Source of the DNA: Burkholderia vietnamiensis LMG 10929
Lineage (GTDB): Bacteria > Pseudomonadota > Gammaproteobacteria > Burkholderiales > Burkholderiaceae
DNA: 64,000 nt
Reading direction: 5' to 3'
NCBI RefSeq assembly: GCF_000959445.1
Contig: NZ_CP009632.1
Coordinates: 124,001-188,000 of the forward strand
Both the position numbers and the translations under genes were made by a program. Positions within the stretch are counted from its first letter, which is position 1. Each line of letters starts with the position of its first letter. The notes beneath the pieces were generated by a model, which saw only the letters and a program-made list of their open reading frames with translations, made no database searches and was not told where the DNA came from. Below are positions 23,726 to 32,371 of the stretch, one piece after another.

Positions 23726-24282
23726 GTAATTCCTCTGCATTGATAGGGCCGGCCGGACTTGAGCCGGCGGCCAGTCGACCGAGAGTCGACTGATCCAACG
23801 GGCCGTGGTACGGGCTTGAACGACGCGATCGGTGCGGGATTTTCCGATCTCGATGTATAGCTGAACAGCGTACACGTACGATCGGCACTCCCGGGAGGTA
23901 TTTGGCGTCGGGAATCAAAACCGGTTGCGATTTTCCGCGCTCGTTTGTGGGTACGAACAAGACGCATCGACGATGCCGCTTCGGCAGAGTGTTGACATCG
24001 GGTTCCTCAGTAACCGCGACGCGTATCGCTCGTGTTCGACGTAATCGCGCCATGCGCTGCCGCCTGTCCGGCGCCTGGACGAAAGGAAGAACGACTTGCC
24101 GGCCCAGGCCCGCCCCAGAGTTAAACGATTTGTGATCCCTCGCCGCCGCAAAATTCTGCACAATGACGGCATCGCGGCCGCACGATGTGTCGGCCGCCGC
24201 CGCTCGGCCGCTCCGCCACAGCCCGCGGCCACTACCGCGCTCGCGCGCCCGACACCCTTACCGACGCACTGCCTCGTTCGCC
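23726..24282 (+). other. Gene-free region upstream of the two-component system
   Basis: No supported gene. The part next to the TonB-like gene holds a strong hairpin (23778-23798) and a tRNA-like T-arm on the - strand. A TTGACA (23992-23997) is present, but no good -10 box follows at the right distance. The promoter of the response-regulator operon must lie within the last about 250 bases. Confidence 0.5.
23778..23798 (-). other. Hairpin with 8-bp perfect stem upstream of the TonB-like gene
   Basis: On the - strand CAGTCGAC, loop TCTCG, GTCGACTG. It is followed at about 23752-23768 by GCCGG-CTCAAGT-CCGGC, which folds like a tRNA T-arm. Together they imitate the 3' half of a tRNA, but no matching acceptor or D-arm is present, so a working tRNA is not supported. 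The hairpin lies in the 5' leader of the small TonB-like gene and may affect it. Confidence 0.4.
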
Positions 24283-25002
24283 ATGGATCACGCCAAACGC
24301 ATCCTGATCGTCGAAGACGACGCCGACATCGCCGACGTGTTGAGCCTGCATCTGCGCGACGAGCGCTACGAAGTCGTCCACAGTGCGGACGGCGCCGAAG
24401 GCCTGCGCCTGCTCGAGCAGGGAAACTGGGACGCGCTGATTCTCGATCTGATGCTGCCCGGCGTCGACGGCCTCGAAATCTGCCGGCGCGCCCGCGCGAT
24501 GACGCGCTACACGCCGATCATCATCACGAGCGCGCGCTCGAGCGAGGTGCACCGGATTCTCGGCCTCGAACTCGGCGCCGACGATTACCTCGCGAAGCCG
24601 TTCTCGGTGCTGGAGCTGGTCGCGCGCGTGAAGGCGCTGCTGCGGCGCGTCGACGCGCTCGCGCGCGACTCGCGCCTCGACGCCGGCACGCTCGACGTCG
24701 CCGGCCTGTCGATCGATCCGATCGCGCGCGAGGCGAGCGTCGACGGCACGCGCATCGACCTCACGCCGCGCGAATTCGACCTGTTGTACTTCTTCGCCCG
24801 GCATCCGGGCAAGGTGTTCTCGCGGATGGACCTGCTGAACGCCGTATGGGGCTACCGGCACGAAGGCTACGAACATACGGTGAACACGCACATCAACCGG
24901 CTGCGCGCGAAGATCGAGGCCGATCCCGCCGAGCCCGTGCGGATCCTCACGGTGTGGGGGCGCGGCTACAAGCTGGCCGCACCGGGCCAGCGGGACGCGT
25001 GA
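24283..25002 (+). CDS. OmpR-family response regulator
   Basis: A 239-residue two-component response regulator. The receiver domain spans about residues 5-120, with the acidic pair EDD near residue 11, phospho-acceptor Asp55 in LILDLMLPGVDG, and the conserved Lys in DYLAKPFSVLELVARVKALL. A winged-helix OmpR/PhoB DNA-binding domain follows (LTPREFDLLYFFARHPGKVF, GYEHTVNTHINRLRAKIE, RILTVWGRGYKL). ATG 24283 was chosen because it gives the canonical KRILIVEDD start; the frame stays open 40 codons further upstream. Its stop TGA shares a base with the kinase ATG, so the two are coupled. The signal sensed is not evident. Confidence 0.94.
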   Translation: MDHAKRILIVEDDADIADVLSLHLRDERYEVVHSADGAEGLRLLEQGNWDALILDLMLPGVDGLEICRRARAMTRYTPIIITSARSSEVHRILGLELGADDYLAKPFSVLELVARVKALLRRVDALARDSRLDAGTLDVAGLSIDPIAREASVDGTRIDLTPREFDLLYFFARHPGKVFSRMDLLNAVWGYRHEGYEHTVNTHINRLRAKIEADPAEPVRILTVWGRGYKLAAPGQRDA

Positions 25003-26495
25003 TGAAGCTGAATCTGACCCAGCGGCTGTCGTGCGTGTTCGCGGTGCTGCTGCTCGCGTGTTCGGGCGCGTCCGCGTGGCTGCAGATCCGCGCGAACGAC
25101 ATGCGCGAGAAGGAAGTCGTGCAGGCGCTGTCGCGCGATCTCGCCGCGCACATCGCCAGCAGCACGCCGCTGATGGACGCGAACGGCCTGCGCCCGGATG
25201 CCGTGCGCCGGCTGTTCGGTCAGCTGATGGGCGTGAACCCGAGCGTCGAGGTCTACCTGCTCGACAACGCGGGGCGCATCGAGGGCGACGACGCGCCGCC
25301 CGGGCACGTGAAGCGCACCCGCGTCGATCTCGCGCCGGTGCAGCGCTTCATCGCAGGCGAGCCGCTGCCGATCCTCGGCGACGATCCGCGCAGCATCGAC
25401 GCGCGCAAGGTGTTCAGCGCCGCGCCGCTGCAGCGCGCCGGGCAGCCGCCGTCCGGCTACATCTACGTGGTGCTGCTCGGCGAAGCGCACGACCGGCTGG
25501 CCGCGCGCGTCGACGCCGGCAACGTGCTGCGCACGACGCTGTGGTCGATGGCGGTCGTCGCGCTGCTCGGGCTGGTGGCCGGCCTGATCGCGTTCAGCTT
25601 CATCACGCGGCCGCTGCGCCGGCTGACCGACGCGATGCGTCGCTTCGACGCGAACGGCGCGCCCGACACGCAGCCGCCGGTGCCGCGCCCCGCGCCGGGA
25701 CGCCGCGGCGACGACCTCGCGGTGCTCGAGTCCGCGTTCGCCCAGATGGCCGACCGGATCGGCGAGCAGTGGCGCGCGCTGACGCGTCAGGACCAGCAGC
25801 GGCGCGAGCTGATCACGAACATCTCGCACGATCTGCGCACGCCGCTGACCTCGCTGCACGGCTATCTGGAAACGCTGTCGCTGAAGGCCGACACGCTCGC
25901 CGACGCCGAGCGCCGCCGCTACCTGTCGATCGCGCTCGCGCAGAGCACCAAGGTCGGGCGGCTGGCGCAGGCGCTGTTCGAGCTCGCGCGGCTCGAGTCG
26001 GGCAGTGTGCAGGCCGAGCGCGAGCCGTTCTCGCTCGTCGATCTCGTGCAGGACGTGTTCCAGAAGTTCGAACTCGCGGCCCAGTCGCGCGGCATCGCGT
26101 TGCAGGCGCGCATCCCGCCGCGCGTGCCGGCCGTGTCGGCCGATCTCGCGATGATCGAGCGCGTGCTGACCAATCTGCTCGACAACGCATTGCGGCACAC
26201 GCCGCAGCACGGCGCAATCGAAGTCGCGCTGACGCCGCGCGACGACCGCGTGGTGGTGACCGTGTCGGACACCGGCGCAGGGATCCCGCTGGCGCGCCGC
26301 GCAGGATTGTTCCAGCGACCGCAGCGGCCCGCCAGCGGCGGCATGGCGACGAACGGCGGCCTCGGCCTGCTGATCGTGCACCGGATGCTGGCGCTCAACG
26401 GCAGCGACATCCGGCTCGTCGACCGGGACGGGCGCGGCGCGATGTTCGAGTTCGCGCTCACGATCGCGCAGCCGGCGCCCGGCGATCCGCAATGA
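25002..26495 (+). CDS. Sensor histidine kinase
   Basis: A 497-residue inner-membrane kinase partnered with the preceding regulator. One helix lies at about residues 8-26, then a periplasmic sensor region of about 150 residues (including RSIDARKVFSAAPLQRAG), then a second helix at about 180-205 (LWSMAVVALLGLVAGLIAFS). A HAMP linker begins at FITRPLRRLTDAMRRFD. The H-box is NISHDLRTPLTSLHGYLE, with His276. N-box NLLDNALRHTP, G1 VSDTGAGIP and G2 NGGLGLLIVHRML are all present, so the kinase core is complete. The loop between G1 and G2 is Pro/Gly-rich (FQRPQRPASGGMATNGG). The periplasmic domain type was not recognised. Confidence 0.94.
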   Translation: MKLNLTQRLSCVFAVLLLACSGASAWLQIRANDMREKEVVQALSRDLAAHIASSTPLMDANGLRPDAVRRLFGQLMGVNPSVEVYLLDNAGRIEGDDAPPGHVKRTRVDLAPVQRFIAGEPLPILGDDPRSIDARKVFSAAPLQRAGQPPSGYIYVVLLGEAHDRLAARVDAGNVLRTTLWSMAVVALLGLVAGLIAFSFITRPLRRLTDAMRRFDANGAPDTQPPVPRPAPGRRGDDLAVLESAFAQMADRIGEQWRALTRQDQQRRELITNISHDLRTPLTSLHGYLETLSLKADTLADAERRRYLSIALAQSTKVGRLAQALFELARLESGSVQAEREPFSLVDLVQDVFQKFELAAQSRGIALQARIPPRVPAVSADLAMIERVLTNLLDNALRHTPQHGAIEVALTPRDDRVVVTVSDTGAGIPLARRAGLFQRPQRPASGGMATNGGLGLLIVHRMLALNGSDIRLVDRDGRGAMFEFALTIAQPAPGDPQ

Positions 26496-26546
26496 CCGTG
26501 CATGCGCGGCCCGCACGGGCGCGGCGCACGAGTCATGTCCCGCGCG

Positions 26547-27647
26547 TCACGTGCCGCGCTTGCGCCGTACTTCGGTCGGCGTCGTGCCGGTCCAGCGCTT
26601 GAACGCGTGGCGGAACCCGACCGCGTCGCTGAAGCCGAGCGTCAGCGCGATGTCCTCGGTGCTAAGCGTGGTGGTGCTCAGGTAGTCGATCGCGAGCGCC
26701 TTGCGCACGCTCGTCAGCAATTCGCTGTACGACGTGCCTTCGGCGTCGAGCTTGCGGCGCAGCGTGCGGGACGTCATGCACAGCGTGCCGGCGATCGCGA
26801 CGATGTCCGGAAACTGCCCGGGCGTGCGCGTGAGCTCCTGGTAGACGCGCCGCGTGACGTCGGCCTGGCTGCGCAATTCGTCGAGCAGATGCGCGCAGTG
26901 CGACGACACCTGCGCGGCGGTGATCGGGTTCGCGAGCTGTGGCGCGCGGGCGAGCCAGGCAGCCGGGTAGCTCAACACATGGTGCGGCTGGTCGAACGCG
27001 ATCGGGCATTCGAGCGCCTCGGCGAGCAGCGCCGCGTGCGCGGGCCGCGGCTGCGCGAACTGCGCGCGCGCCGGCACGCACCACGCGCCCATCACGTCCT
27101 TGATGACCGTCACGTGCAGCGCGAACTGCATGTCGATCAGAAAGCGGTACAGCGGCAGATCGGGGCCGGCCAGCGCGGCTTCGTGCGGGTCGGGAAACAG
27201 CCACGACGCGGTGTCGCCCTGTTCGATCCAGCGGATCGTTAGCATCCCGTTCGCGAGCCGGTGATATTTGACGGCCGAATCGAACGCGCGCGCGAGCGAC
27301 TCGGAGCACAGCATCGCGTAGCCGTACATCCCGTAGCTCGATGCATGCAGCCGGCGGCCGACGCGCACGCCGAGATCGGAGCCGTCGTAGCGCTCGAGCG
27401 CGTTGCGCGCGGCGCTCAGGAACTGCAGCGGCGACGTGAGCGTGAACGGATCGGCGACGGCCTCCGGCGACAGGCCCGTGCCGGCGAGCACCGCCGACGA
27501 ATCGAGGCCGAGCTCGCGCGCGACGTCGACGAGCACGGCGAGCTTCGCCGGCGAAAAGCGCTTGTCGCGCAACGCATGGGCGGGCAGGGTCTCGGGCAGC
27601 GCCGCCGCGCGGGCGGCCGTCGGGGTGAGGTGCGCGGTGCGCGGCAT
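26547..27647 (-). CDS. AraC family regulator (OruR/ArgR-like, arabinose-binding-type N domain)
   Basis: A 366-residue regulator. The N-terminal effector domain is of the OruR-type (PF12625-like): SPAKLAVLVDVARELGLDSS, ALERYDGSDLGVRVGRRL, SYGMYGYAMLCSESLARAFD. The C-terminal AraC domain reads RRVYQELTRTPGQFPDIVAI, TLCMTSRTLRRKLDAEGTSY and LSTEDIALTLGFSDAVGFRH followed by FKRWTGTTPTEVRRK. The start at 27647 is the first ATG that leaves only about 30 residues before the conserved region; the frame is open further upstream. It is divergent from the acyl-CoA ligase gene and probably regulates it. The ligand may be a fatty acid or derivative, by inference from context. Confidence 0.87.
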   Translation of the reverse strand: MPRTAHLTPTAARAAALPETLPAHALRDKRFSPAKLAVLVDVARELGLDSSAVLAGTGLSPEAVADPFTLTSPLQFLSAARNALERYDGSDLGVRVGRRLHASSYGMYGYAMLCSESLARAFDSAVKYHRLANGMLTIRWIEQGDTASWLFPDPHEAALAGPDLPLYRFLIDMQFALHVTVIKDVMGAWCVPARAQFAQPRPAHAALLAEALECPIAFDQPHHVLSYPAAWLARAPQLANPITAAQVSSHCAHLLDELRSQADVTRRVYQELTRTPGQFPDIVAIAGTLCMTSRTLRRKLDAEGTSYSELLTSVRKALAIDYLSTTTLSTEDIALTLGFSDAVGFRHAFKRWTGTTPTEVRRKRGT

Positions 27648-27958
27648 GGCTGGGTGTACGTCCGATTCGATACCGTTCCGGGTTGGCGATTCTGCCCCCG
27701 AACGCGCGGCCGCGCCATAGGGTTCACCCTGATCCGGCGCCTGCGTGCGCATTGTGTCGCTGCCCGGGCAGGCGGGTTTGCGGTTTACGGACTGGCGTGC
27801 CGGTGTGTCCGTTTCGATCATGTTTTCGGCCGCGCGAATCATTTTCAAAGCGGGCCGCGCGCGCGATATTCGTCGGTCAGGCGACGGCCCGCGTGCATCC
27901 GATGCGCGGGCCGCCGTGCGAACGGCGCCGCGTGGCGCCGTCCCCCGAGGAGCAGGAC
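27648..27958 (+). other. Divergent regulatory region between AraC gene and acyl-CoA ligase
   Basis: About 310 bases without a supported gene. It holds both promoters. A ribosome-site-like GGAGCAGG lies directly before the ligase ATG. Short open frames in it continue from the neighbours and are not supported as coding. Confidence 0.5.
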
Positions 27959-29593
27959 ATGACGAAGAGACACTGGATCGGGTCGTATGGCTCGATCCCC
28001 GCCGAGATCGATCCCGATCGCTTTCCATCCGTAACCGCGCTGCTGGACGACGCGATGCGCCGCTTCGCCGGCCATCCGGCGTTCCGCGCGTCCGACCGCA
28101 CGCTGACCTATGCGGACGTCGACCGCCTGTCGGCCGCGCTCGCCGCGTACCTGCAGCAGGTCGCGCAGGTGCGCAAGGGCGACCGCGTGGCCGTGATGCT
28201 GCCCAACGTGCTGGCGTTTCCGGTGGTGTTCGTCGCGCTCGCGCGGATCGGCGCGGTCCAGGTCAACGTGAATCCGCTCTATACGCCGCACGAACTCGAA
28301 CATCAGCTCAACGACGCGGGCGTCGAAGTGGCGGTCGTGTGCGGCGGGTCGATGGCCACGTTTGCCGACGTGGTCGGCAAGACGCGCGTGCGCACGGTGC
28401 TGACCGTGGGCCGCGACGATCTCGGCGTCGTCGATGCGCCGGCCGGCGCGTGCGCGGCGCTGCCGCCCGGCTCGCTCGCGCTCGCCGACGCGTTCGCGGC
28501 CGGCGCGGCGCTGCAACGCGCGCCGGTTGCGCTCGACGGCAGCGACCTCTTGCTGCTGCAATACACGGGCGGCACGACCGGGCTGTCGAAGGGCGCCGCG
28601 CTGTCGCACCGCAACCTGATCGCGAACGTCGAGCAATTCGCGGCGATCGTGCCGGCCGCGCGGCGGCCGGGCGAGGAGGTCGTCGTCACGGCGATTCCGC
28701 TGTACCACATCTTCGCGCTGACGGTGAACTTCCTGTCCTACTTCGCGATCGGCGCGCAGAACTGGCTCGTCGCCAATCCGCGCGACATGGACGGCCTGAT
28801 CGACGTGCTGAAGGCCGCGCGGCCGTCGGTGTTCGTCGGCGTCAACACGCTGTATGCGGGGCTCGCGGGCCATCCGCGGCTGAAGGAAGTCGACTGGTCG
28901 CGGCTGAAGCTGTCGGCCGGCGGCGGCGCGGCCGTGATCGACGTGATCTCCGCGCGCTGGCAGGCGGTGACGGGCAATTTCATCCGCGAAGGCTACGGGC
29001 TGTCGGAAACGTCGCCGGTCGTCACGTTCAATCCGCAGTCGGTCGACCGGTTCACGGGCACGACCGGCCTGCCGCTGCCGTCGACCGACGTGAAGCTGCT
29101 CGACGACGAAAACCGCGAGGTCGCGATCGGCGGCGCGGGCGAGATCTGCGTGCGCGGGCCGCAGGTGATGGGCGGCTACTGGCAGAAGCCCGAAGCGAAC
29201 GCGGCCGCGTTCACCGAGGACGGCTATTTCCGCACCGGCGACATCGGCGTGTTCGACGCGGCCGGCTTCCTGAAGATCGTCGACCGCAAGAAGGACATGA
29301 TCATCGTGTCGGGCTTCAACGTGTATCCGAACGAAGTCGAAGCGGTGGTGACCGCGCTGCCGGGCGTGGCCGAATGCGCGTGCATCGGCGTGCCGGACGA
29401 GCGCACCGGCGAGGCGCCGAAGCTGTTCGTGGTGCTCGCGCCCGACGCGACCGTCGGCGAGGCCGAGATCGTCGCGCATTGCCGTGCGAACCTCGCCGGC
29501 TACAAGGTGCCGAAGCAGATCCGCGTGGTCGAGCGGCTGCCGAAGTCGACGGTCGGCAAGATCCTGCGCCGGGAACTCAGCCACGCGCAGTGA
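27959..29593 (+). CDS. Long-chain fatty acyl-CoA ligase (FadD-like AMP-forming synthetase)
   Basis: A 544-residue ATP-dependent acyl-CoA synthetase that would activate fatty acids for oxidation. The P-loop-like A3 motif YTGGTTGLSKGAALSH lies at about residue 202. GYGLSETSP near 346 is the adenine-site motif, and YFRTGDIG with FLKIVDRKKDMIIVSGFNVY forms the hinge region. The C terminus keeps the catalytic Lys in LPKSTVGKILRREL. No signal peptide is visible and the size is normal for FadD. The start was chosen at the ATG directly after GGAGCAGG. It is flanked by two OruR-type AraC regulators. Chain-length preference cannot be told from sequence alone. Confidence 0.92.
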   Translation: MTKRHWIGSYGSIPAEIDPDRFPSVTALLDDAMRRFAGHPAFRASDRTLTYADVDRLSAALAAYLQQVAQVRKGDRVAVMLPNVLAFPVVFVALARIGAVQVNVNPLYTPHELEHQLNDAGVEVAVVCGGSMATFADVVGKTRVRTVLTVGRDDLGVVDAPAGACAALPPGSLALADAFAAGAALQRAPVALDGSDLLLLQYTGGTTGLSKGAALSHRNLIANVEQFAAIVPAARRPGEEVVVTAIPLYHIFALTVNFLSYFAIGAQNWLVANPRDMDGLIDVLKAARPSVFVGVNTLYAGLAGHPRLKEVDWSRLKLSAGGGAAVIDVISARWQAVTGNFIREGYGLSETSPVVTFNPQSVDRFTGTTGLPLPSTDVKLLDDENREVAIGGAGEICVRGPQVMGGYWQKPEANAAAFTEDGYFRTGDIGVFDAAGFLKIVDRKKDMIIVSGFNVYPNEVEAVVTALPGVAECACIGVPDERTGEAPKLFVVLAPDATVGEAEIVAHCRANLAGYKVPKQIRVVERLPKSTVGKILRRELSHAQ

Positions 29594-29706
29594 TGGTGCG
29601 CATGCGCCGCGCGGTCGTCCCGAAAGCCCCGAAACACCGGAAAGCCCCGCAAGCCCGCCATGGGCCGCTCAAGTACAATGCGAGCGGTTCGACCGACGGG
29701 GACGCG

Positions 29707-30753
29707 ATGACCGGTACAGATTCACCTCCCGCCCAGCCTGGGCGTGCGCTGCCGTCGCCCAGCGCGACGGTGCCGATTTCGCTCGTCAACGGCTTTCTCG
29801 CGAGCGCGGGCGCGCAGCGCGACGTGGTCGAGCGCTACCTGCGCGGCGCCGGCATTCCGCTCGAACTGCTCGGCGAGCCGCATGCGCGCGTGACCGAAGA
29901 TCAGTTCTCGACGCTGTACCGCACGCTCGCGATCGACCTCGACGACGAGATGCCCGGCATCTTCTCGCGCCCGCTGCGCCGCGGCACGCTGAAGTACCTG
30001 TGCCTGAGCTTGCTCGATGCGCGCAACCTCGGCACGGCGCTGTATCGTTTCGGCCAGTTCTTTCATCTGCTGCTCGACGACTTCTTCGTCGAATCGTCGC
30101 GCGACGGCCTGGTCGCGCAGGTGCTGCTGCGCCCGAACCCGGCGATCGGCCCGATCGGCGCGCTCGGCCAGGAGCTGATGCTCAAGCTCGTGCACGGCGT
30201 GTGTTCCTGGCTGATCGGGCAGAAGATCCCGCTGCTGCGGATCGAATTCGCGTGCCCGCGTCCGCGGCATGCGATCGACCATCTGTACTTCTTCTCCGGC
30301 TCCGTGCAGTTCGACTGCGAGCGCACGCTGATGCGCTTCAGCGCCGACCTGCTCGACGTGCCGATCCGGCAGAGCAAACGCAACCTGCGCAAGTTCCTCG
30401 CGCGTGCGCCGGGCGACTGGATCTTCGAATCGTTCAGCGAGCAGCTCGTCTGCCACCGCGTGCGGCAGTACCTGTCGGCGGCGCTGCCCGAGCTGCCGGT
30501 GATCGAGCGGGCGGCCGAACATCTGCATTGCTCGGTGCGCACGCTGAGCCGCCATCTGGCCGCCGAAGGCACGACGTTCCAGGCGCTCAAGGACGAGCTG
30601 CGACGCGACATCGCGATCCAGCGGCTCACCGATACGCTCGACACGATCGCGGCGATCGGCACCGATCTCGGCTTCGACGATCCGAGCGCGTTCCATCGCG
30701 CGTTTCGCCACTGGACCGGCAGTACGCCGGGCACGTACCGGCGGCGCGCGTAG
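29707..30753 (+). CDS. AraC family regulator (OruR-like)
   Basis: A 348-residue regulator with an N-terminal arabinose-binding-type domain (VPISLVNGFLASAGAQRDVV, RRGTLKYLCLSLLDARNLGT, FGQFFHLLLDDFFVESS) and a C-terminal AraC domain (LPVIERAAEHLHCSVRTLSR, LDTIAAIGTDLGFDDPSAFH, RAFRHWTGSTPGTYRRR). It lies 113 bases after the acyl-CoA ligase in the same direction. It is a second member of the same regulator class as the gene at 26547-27647 but clearly different in sequence. Direct control of the ligase gene is likely but not shown. Confidence 0.88.
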   Translation: MTGTDSPPAQPGRALPSPSATVPISLVNGFLASAGAQRDVVERYLRGAGIPLELLGEPHARVTEDQFSTLYRTLAIDLDDEMPGIFSRPLRRGTLKYLCLSLLDARNLGTALYRFGQFFHLLLDDFFVESSRDGLVAQVLLRPNPAIGPIGALGQELMLKLVHGVCSWLIGQKIPLLRIEFACPRPRHAIDHLYFFSGSVQFDCERTLMRFSADLLDVPIRQSKRNLRKFLARAPGDWIFESFSEQLVCHRVRQYLSAALPELPVIERAAEHLHCSVRTLSRHLAAEGTTFQALKDELRRDIAIQRLTDTLDTIAAIGTDLGFDDPSAFHRAFRHWTGSTPGTYRRRA

Positions 30754-30849
30754 CGCTTTCCCATAACCGGCATCCTTGCCGCGCTCCCATGGACGGCATC
30801 CCAGCCGGGCCGCTATCTTGCCGGCCCCGTACCGATGGCGCACATGCGC

Positions 30850-30885
30850 GTCGGCCCGTCGCGCATCGCTGCGGGACGGGCCGAC
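30850..30885. terminator. Bidirectional terminator-like hairpin between AraC gene and pntB
   Basis: GTCGGCCCGTC and GACGGGCCGAC form an 11-base perfect stem with a 14-base loop, in the 192-base gap between two convergent genes. There is no T run on either strand. Position and symmetry suggest it separates the two transcripts. Confidence 0.55.
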
Positions 30886-30945
30886 GGTCATCGCATTCGT
30901 GCGCGGCGCAAGCCGGCGTGCCGCCGGCCGCGCGCGCCGCCGCGA

Positions 30946-32358
30946 TCAGGCTTTCAACGCGCCGAAGATTTCGTTGAGCATCGACTTCGCGTCGCCGAAC
31001 AACATGCGGTTGTTGTCCTTGTAGAACAGCGGATTGTCGACGCCGGCATAGCCGGACGCCATGCTGCGCTTCATCACGATCGACGTCTTCGCCTTCCACA
31101 CCTCGAGCACCGGCATGCCCGCGATCGGGCTCGTCGGGTCGTCCTGCGCGGCCGGGTTCACGATGTCGTTCGCGCCGATCACCATCGACACGTCGGCGTC
31201 GGGGAAGTCGTCGTTGATCTCGTCCATCTCGAGCACGATGTCGTACGGCACTTTCGCTTCGGCGAGCAGCACGTTCATGTGGCCGGGCATGCGGCCCGCG
31301 ACCGGGTGAATCGCGAAGCGCACGTCGACGCCCTTCTCGCGCAGCAGCTTGGTCAGCTCGAACACCGTGTGCTGCGCCTGCGCCACCGCCATCCCATAGC
31401 CGGGTACGATGATCACGCGCTTCGCTTCGCGCAGCAGCTCGGCCGTCTCCGTCGCGCTCACCGCGACGGCTTCGCCGGCCGGTTGCGCGGCGCCGCCGGC
31501 GGCCGCCGGTGCGCCCGCGGCGCTGCCGAAGCCGCCCGCGATCACGCTGATGAAATTGCGGTTCATCGCGCGGCACATGATGTACGACAGGATCGCACCG
31601 GACGAGCCGACCAGCGCGCCGATCACGATCAGCAGGTCGTTGCCCAACATGAAGCCGGTCGCGGCCGCGGCCCATCCCGAGTAGCTGTTGAGCATCGACA
31701 CGACGACGGGCATGTCGGCGCCGCCGATCGCCATCACCATGTGCACGCCGAACAGCAGTGCGATCACCGTCATCACGACGAGCGGCAGCATGCCGTCCTG
31801 GATGGTTTCCGCATGCAGGAACGCGCGGCCGTAATAGATCACCACCAGCAGCGCGGCGAGGTTCAGCCAGTGCCGTGCCGGCAGCAGCAGCGGCTTGCCG
31901 CCGATCTTGCCCGACAGCTTGCCGAACGCGACGATCGAGCCCGCGAAGGTGATCGCGCCGATCAGGATGCCGACGTAGATCTCCACCTCGTGGATCGCCT
32001 TCTCGGCGCCGACAAACTGCAGCGACGTGTCGACGTAGCTCGCGAAGCCGACCAGGCATGCGGCGAGGCCGACCAGGCTGTGCATCAGCGCGACCAGCTC
32101 CGGCATCTGCGTCATCTGCACTTTCTTCGCGGCATAGAGGCCGACCGCGCCGCCGACGACAAGCGCGGCGATCACGTACGGAATGCCCGCTGCCGACACG
32201 CGCGGCCCGGCGACGGTGGCCAGCACCGCGATCAGCATGCCGATCATCCCGAGCAGGTTGCCGCGGCGCGCGGTTTCAGGGTTGGCGAGCCCGCCGAGGC
32301 TCAGGATGAACAGGATCGCGGCGCCGATATAGGAGACGGTGGTCAGATTGGAAGTCAT
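30946..32358 (-). CDS. pntB: NAD(P) transhydrogenase subunit beta
   Basis: A 470-residue subunit of the proton-translocating transhydrogenase, which reduces NADP+ with NADH using the proton gradient. The N-terminal half has about eight or nine membrane helices ([40 protein letters not shown]). The C-terminal cytoplasmic domain III binds NADP(H): [59 protein letters not shown], and the final [20 protein letters not shown]. The length matches E. coli PntB (462). It starts 13 bases after pntA ends, so the two form an operon. Confidence 0.96.
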   Translation of the reverse strand: MTSNLTTVSYIGAAILFILSLGGLANPETARRGNLLGMIGMLIAVLATVAGPRVSAAGIPYVIAALVVGGAVGLYAAKKVQMTQMPELVALMHSLVGLAACLVGFASYVDTSLQFVGAEKAIHEVEIYVGILIGAITFAGSIVAFGKLSGKIGGKPLLLPARHWLNLAALLVVIYYGRAFLHAETIQDGMLPLVVMTVIALLFGVHMVMAIGGADMPVVVSMLNSYSGWAAAATGFMLGNDLLIVIGALVGSSGAILSYIMCRAMNRNFISVIAGGFGSAAGAPAAAGGAAQPAGEAVAVSATETAELLREAKRVIIVPGYGMAVAQAQHTVFELTKLLREKGVDVRFAIHPVAGRMPGHMNVLLAEAKVPYDIVLEMDEINDDFPDADVSMVIGANDIVNPAAQDDPTSPIAGMPVLEVWKAKTSIVMKRSMASGYAGVDNPLFYKDNNRMLFGDAKSMLNEIFGALKA

Positions 32359-32371
32359 GGTTGTCGTCCCC

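Noticed and set aside
23741..23830. A tRNA gene on the - strand
   Set aside because: T-arm and anticodon-like arms are present, but there is no matching acceptor stem and no D-arm at the right distance.
23992..24020. TTGACA as -35 box of the two-component operon
   Set aside because: The sequence at the expected -10 distance is CGCGAC, not a usable box.
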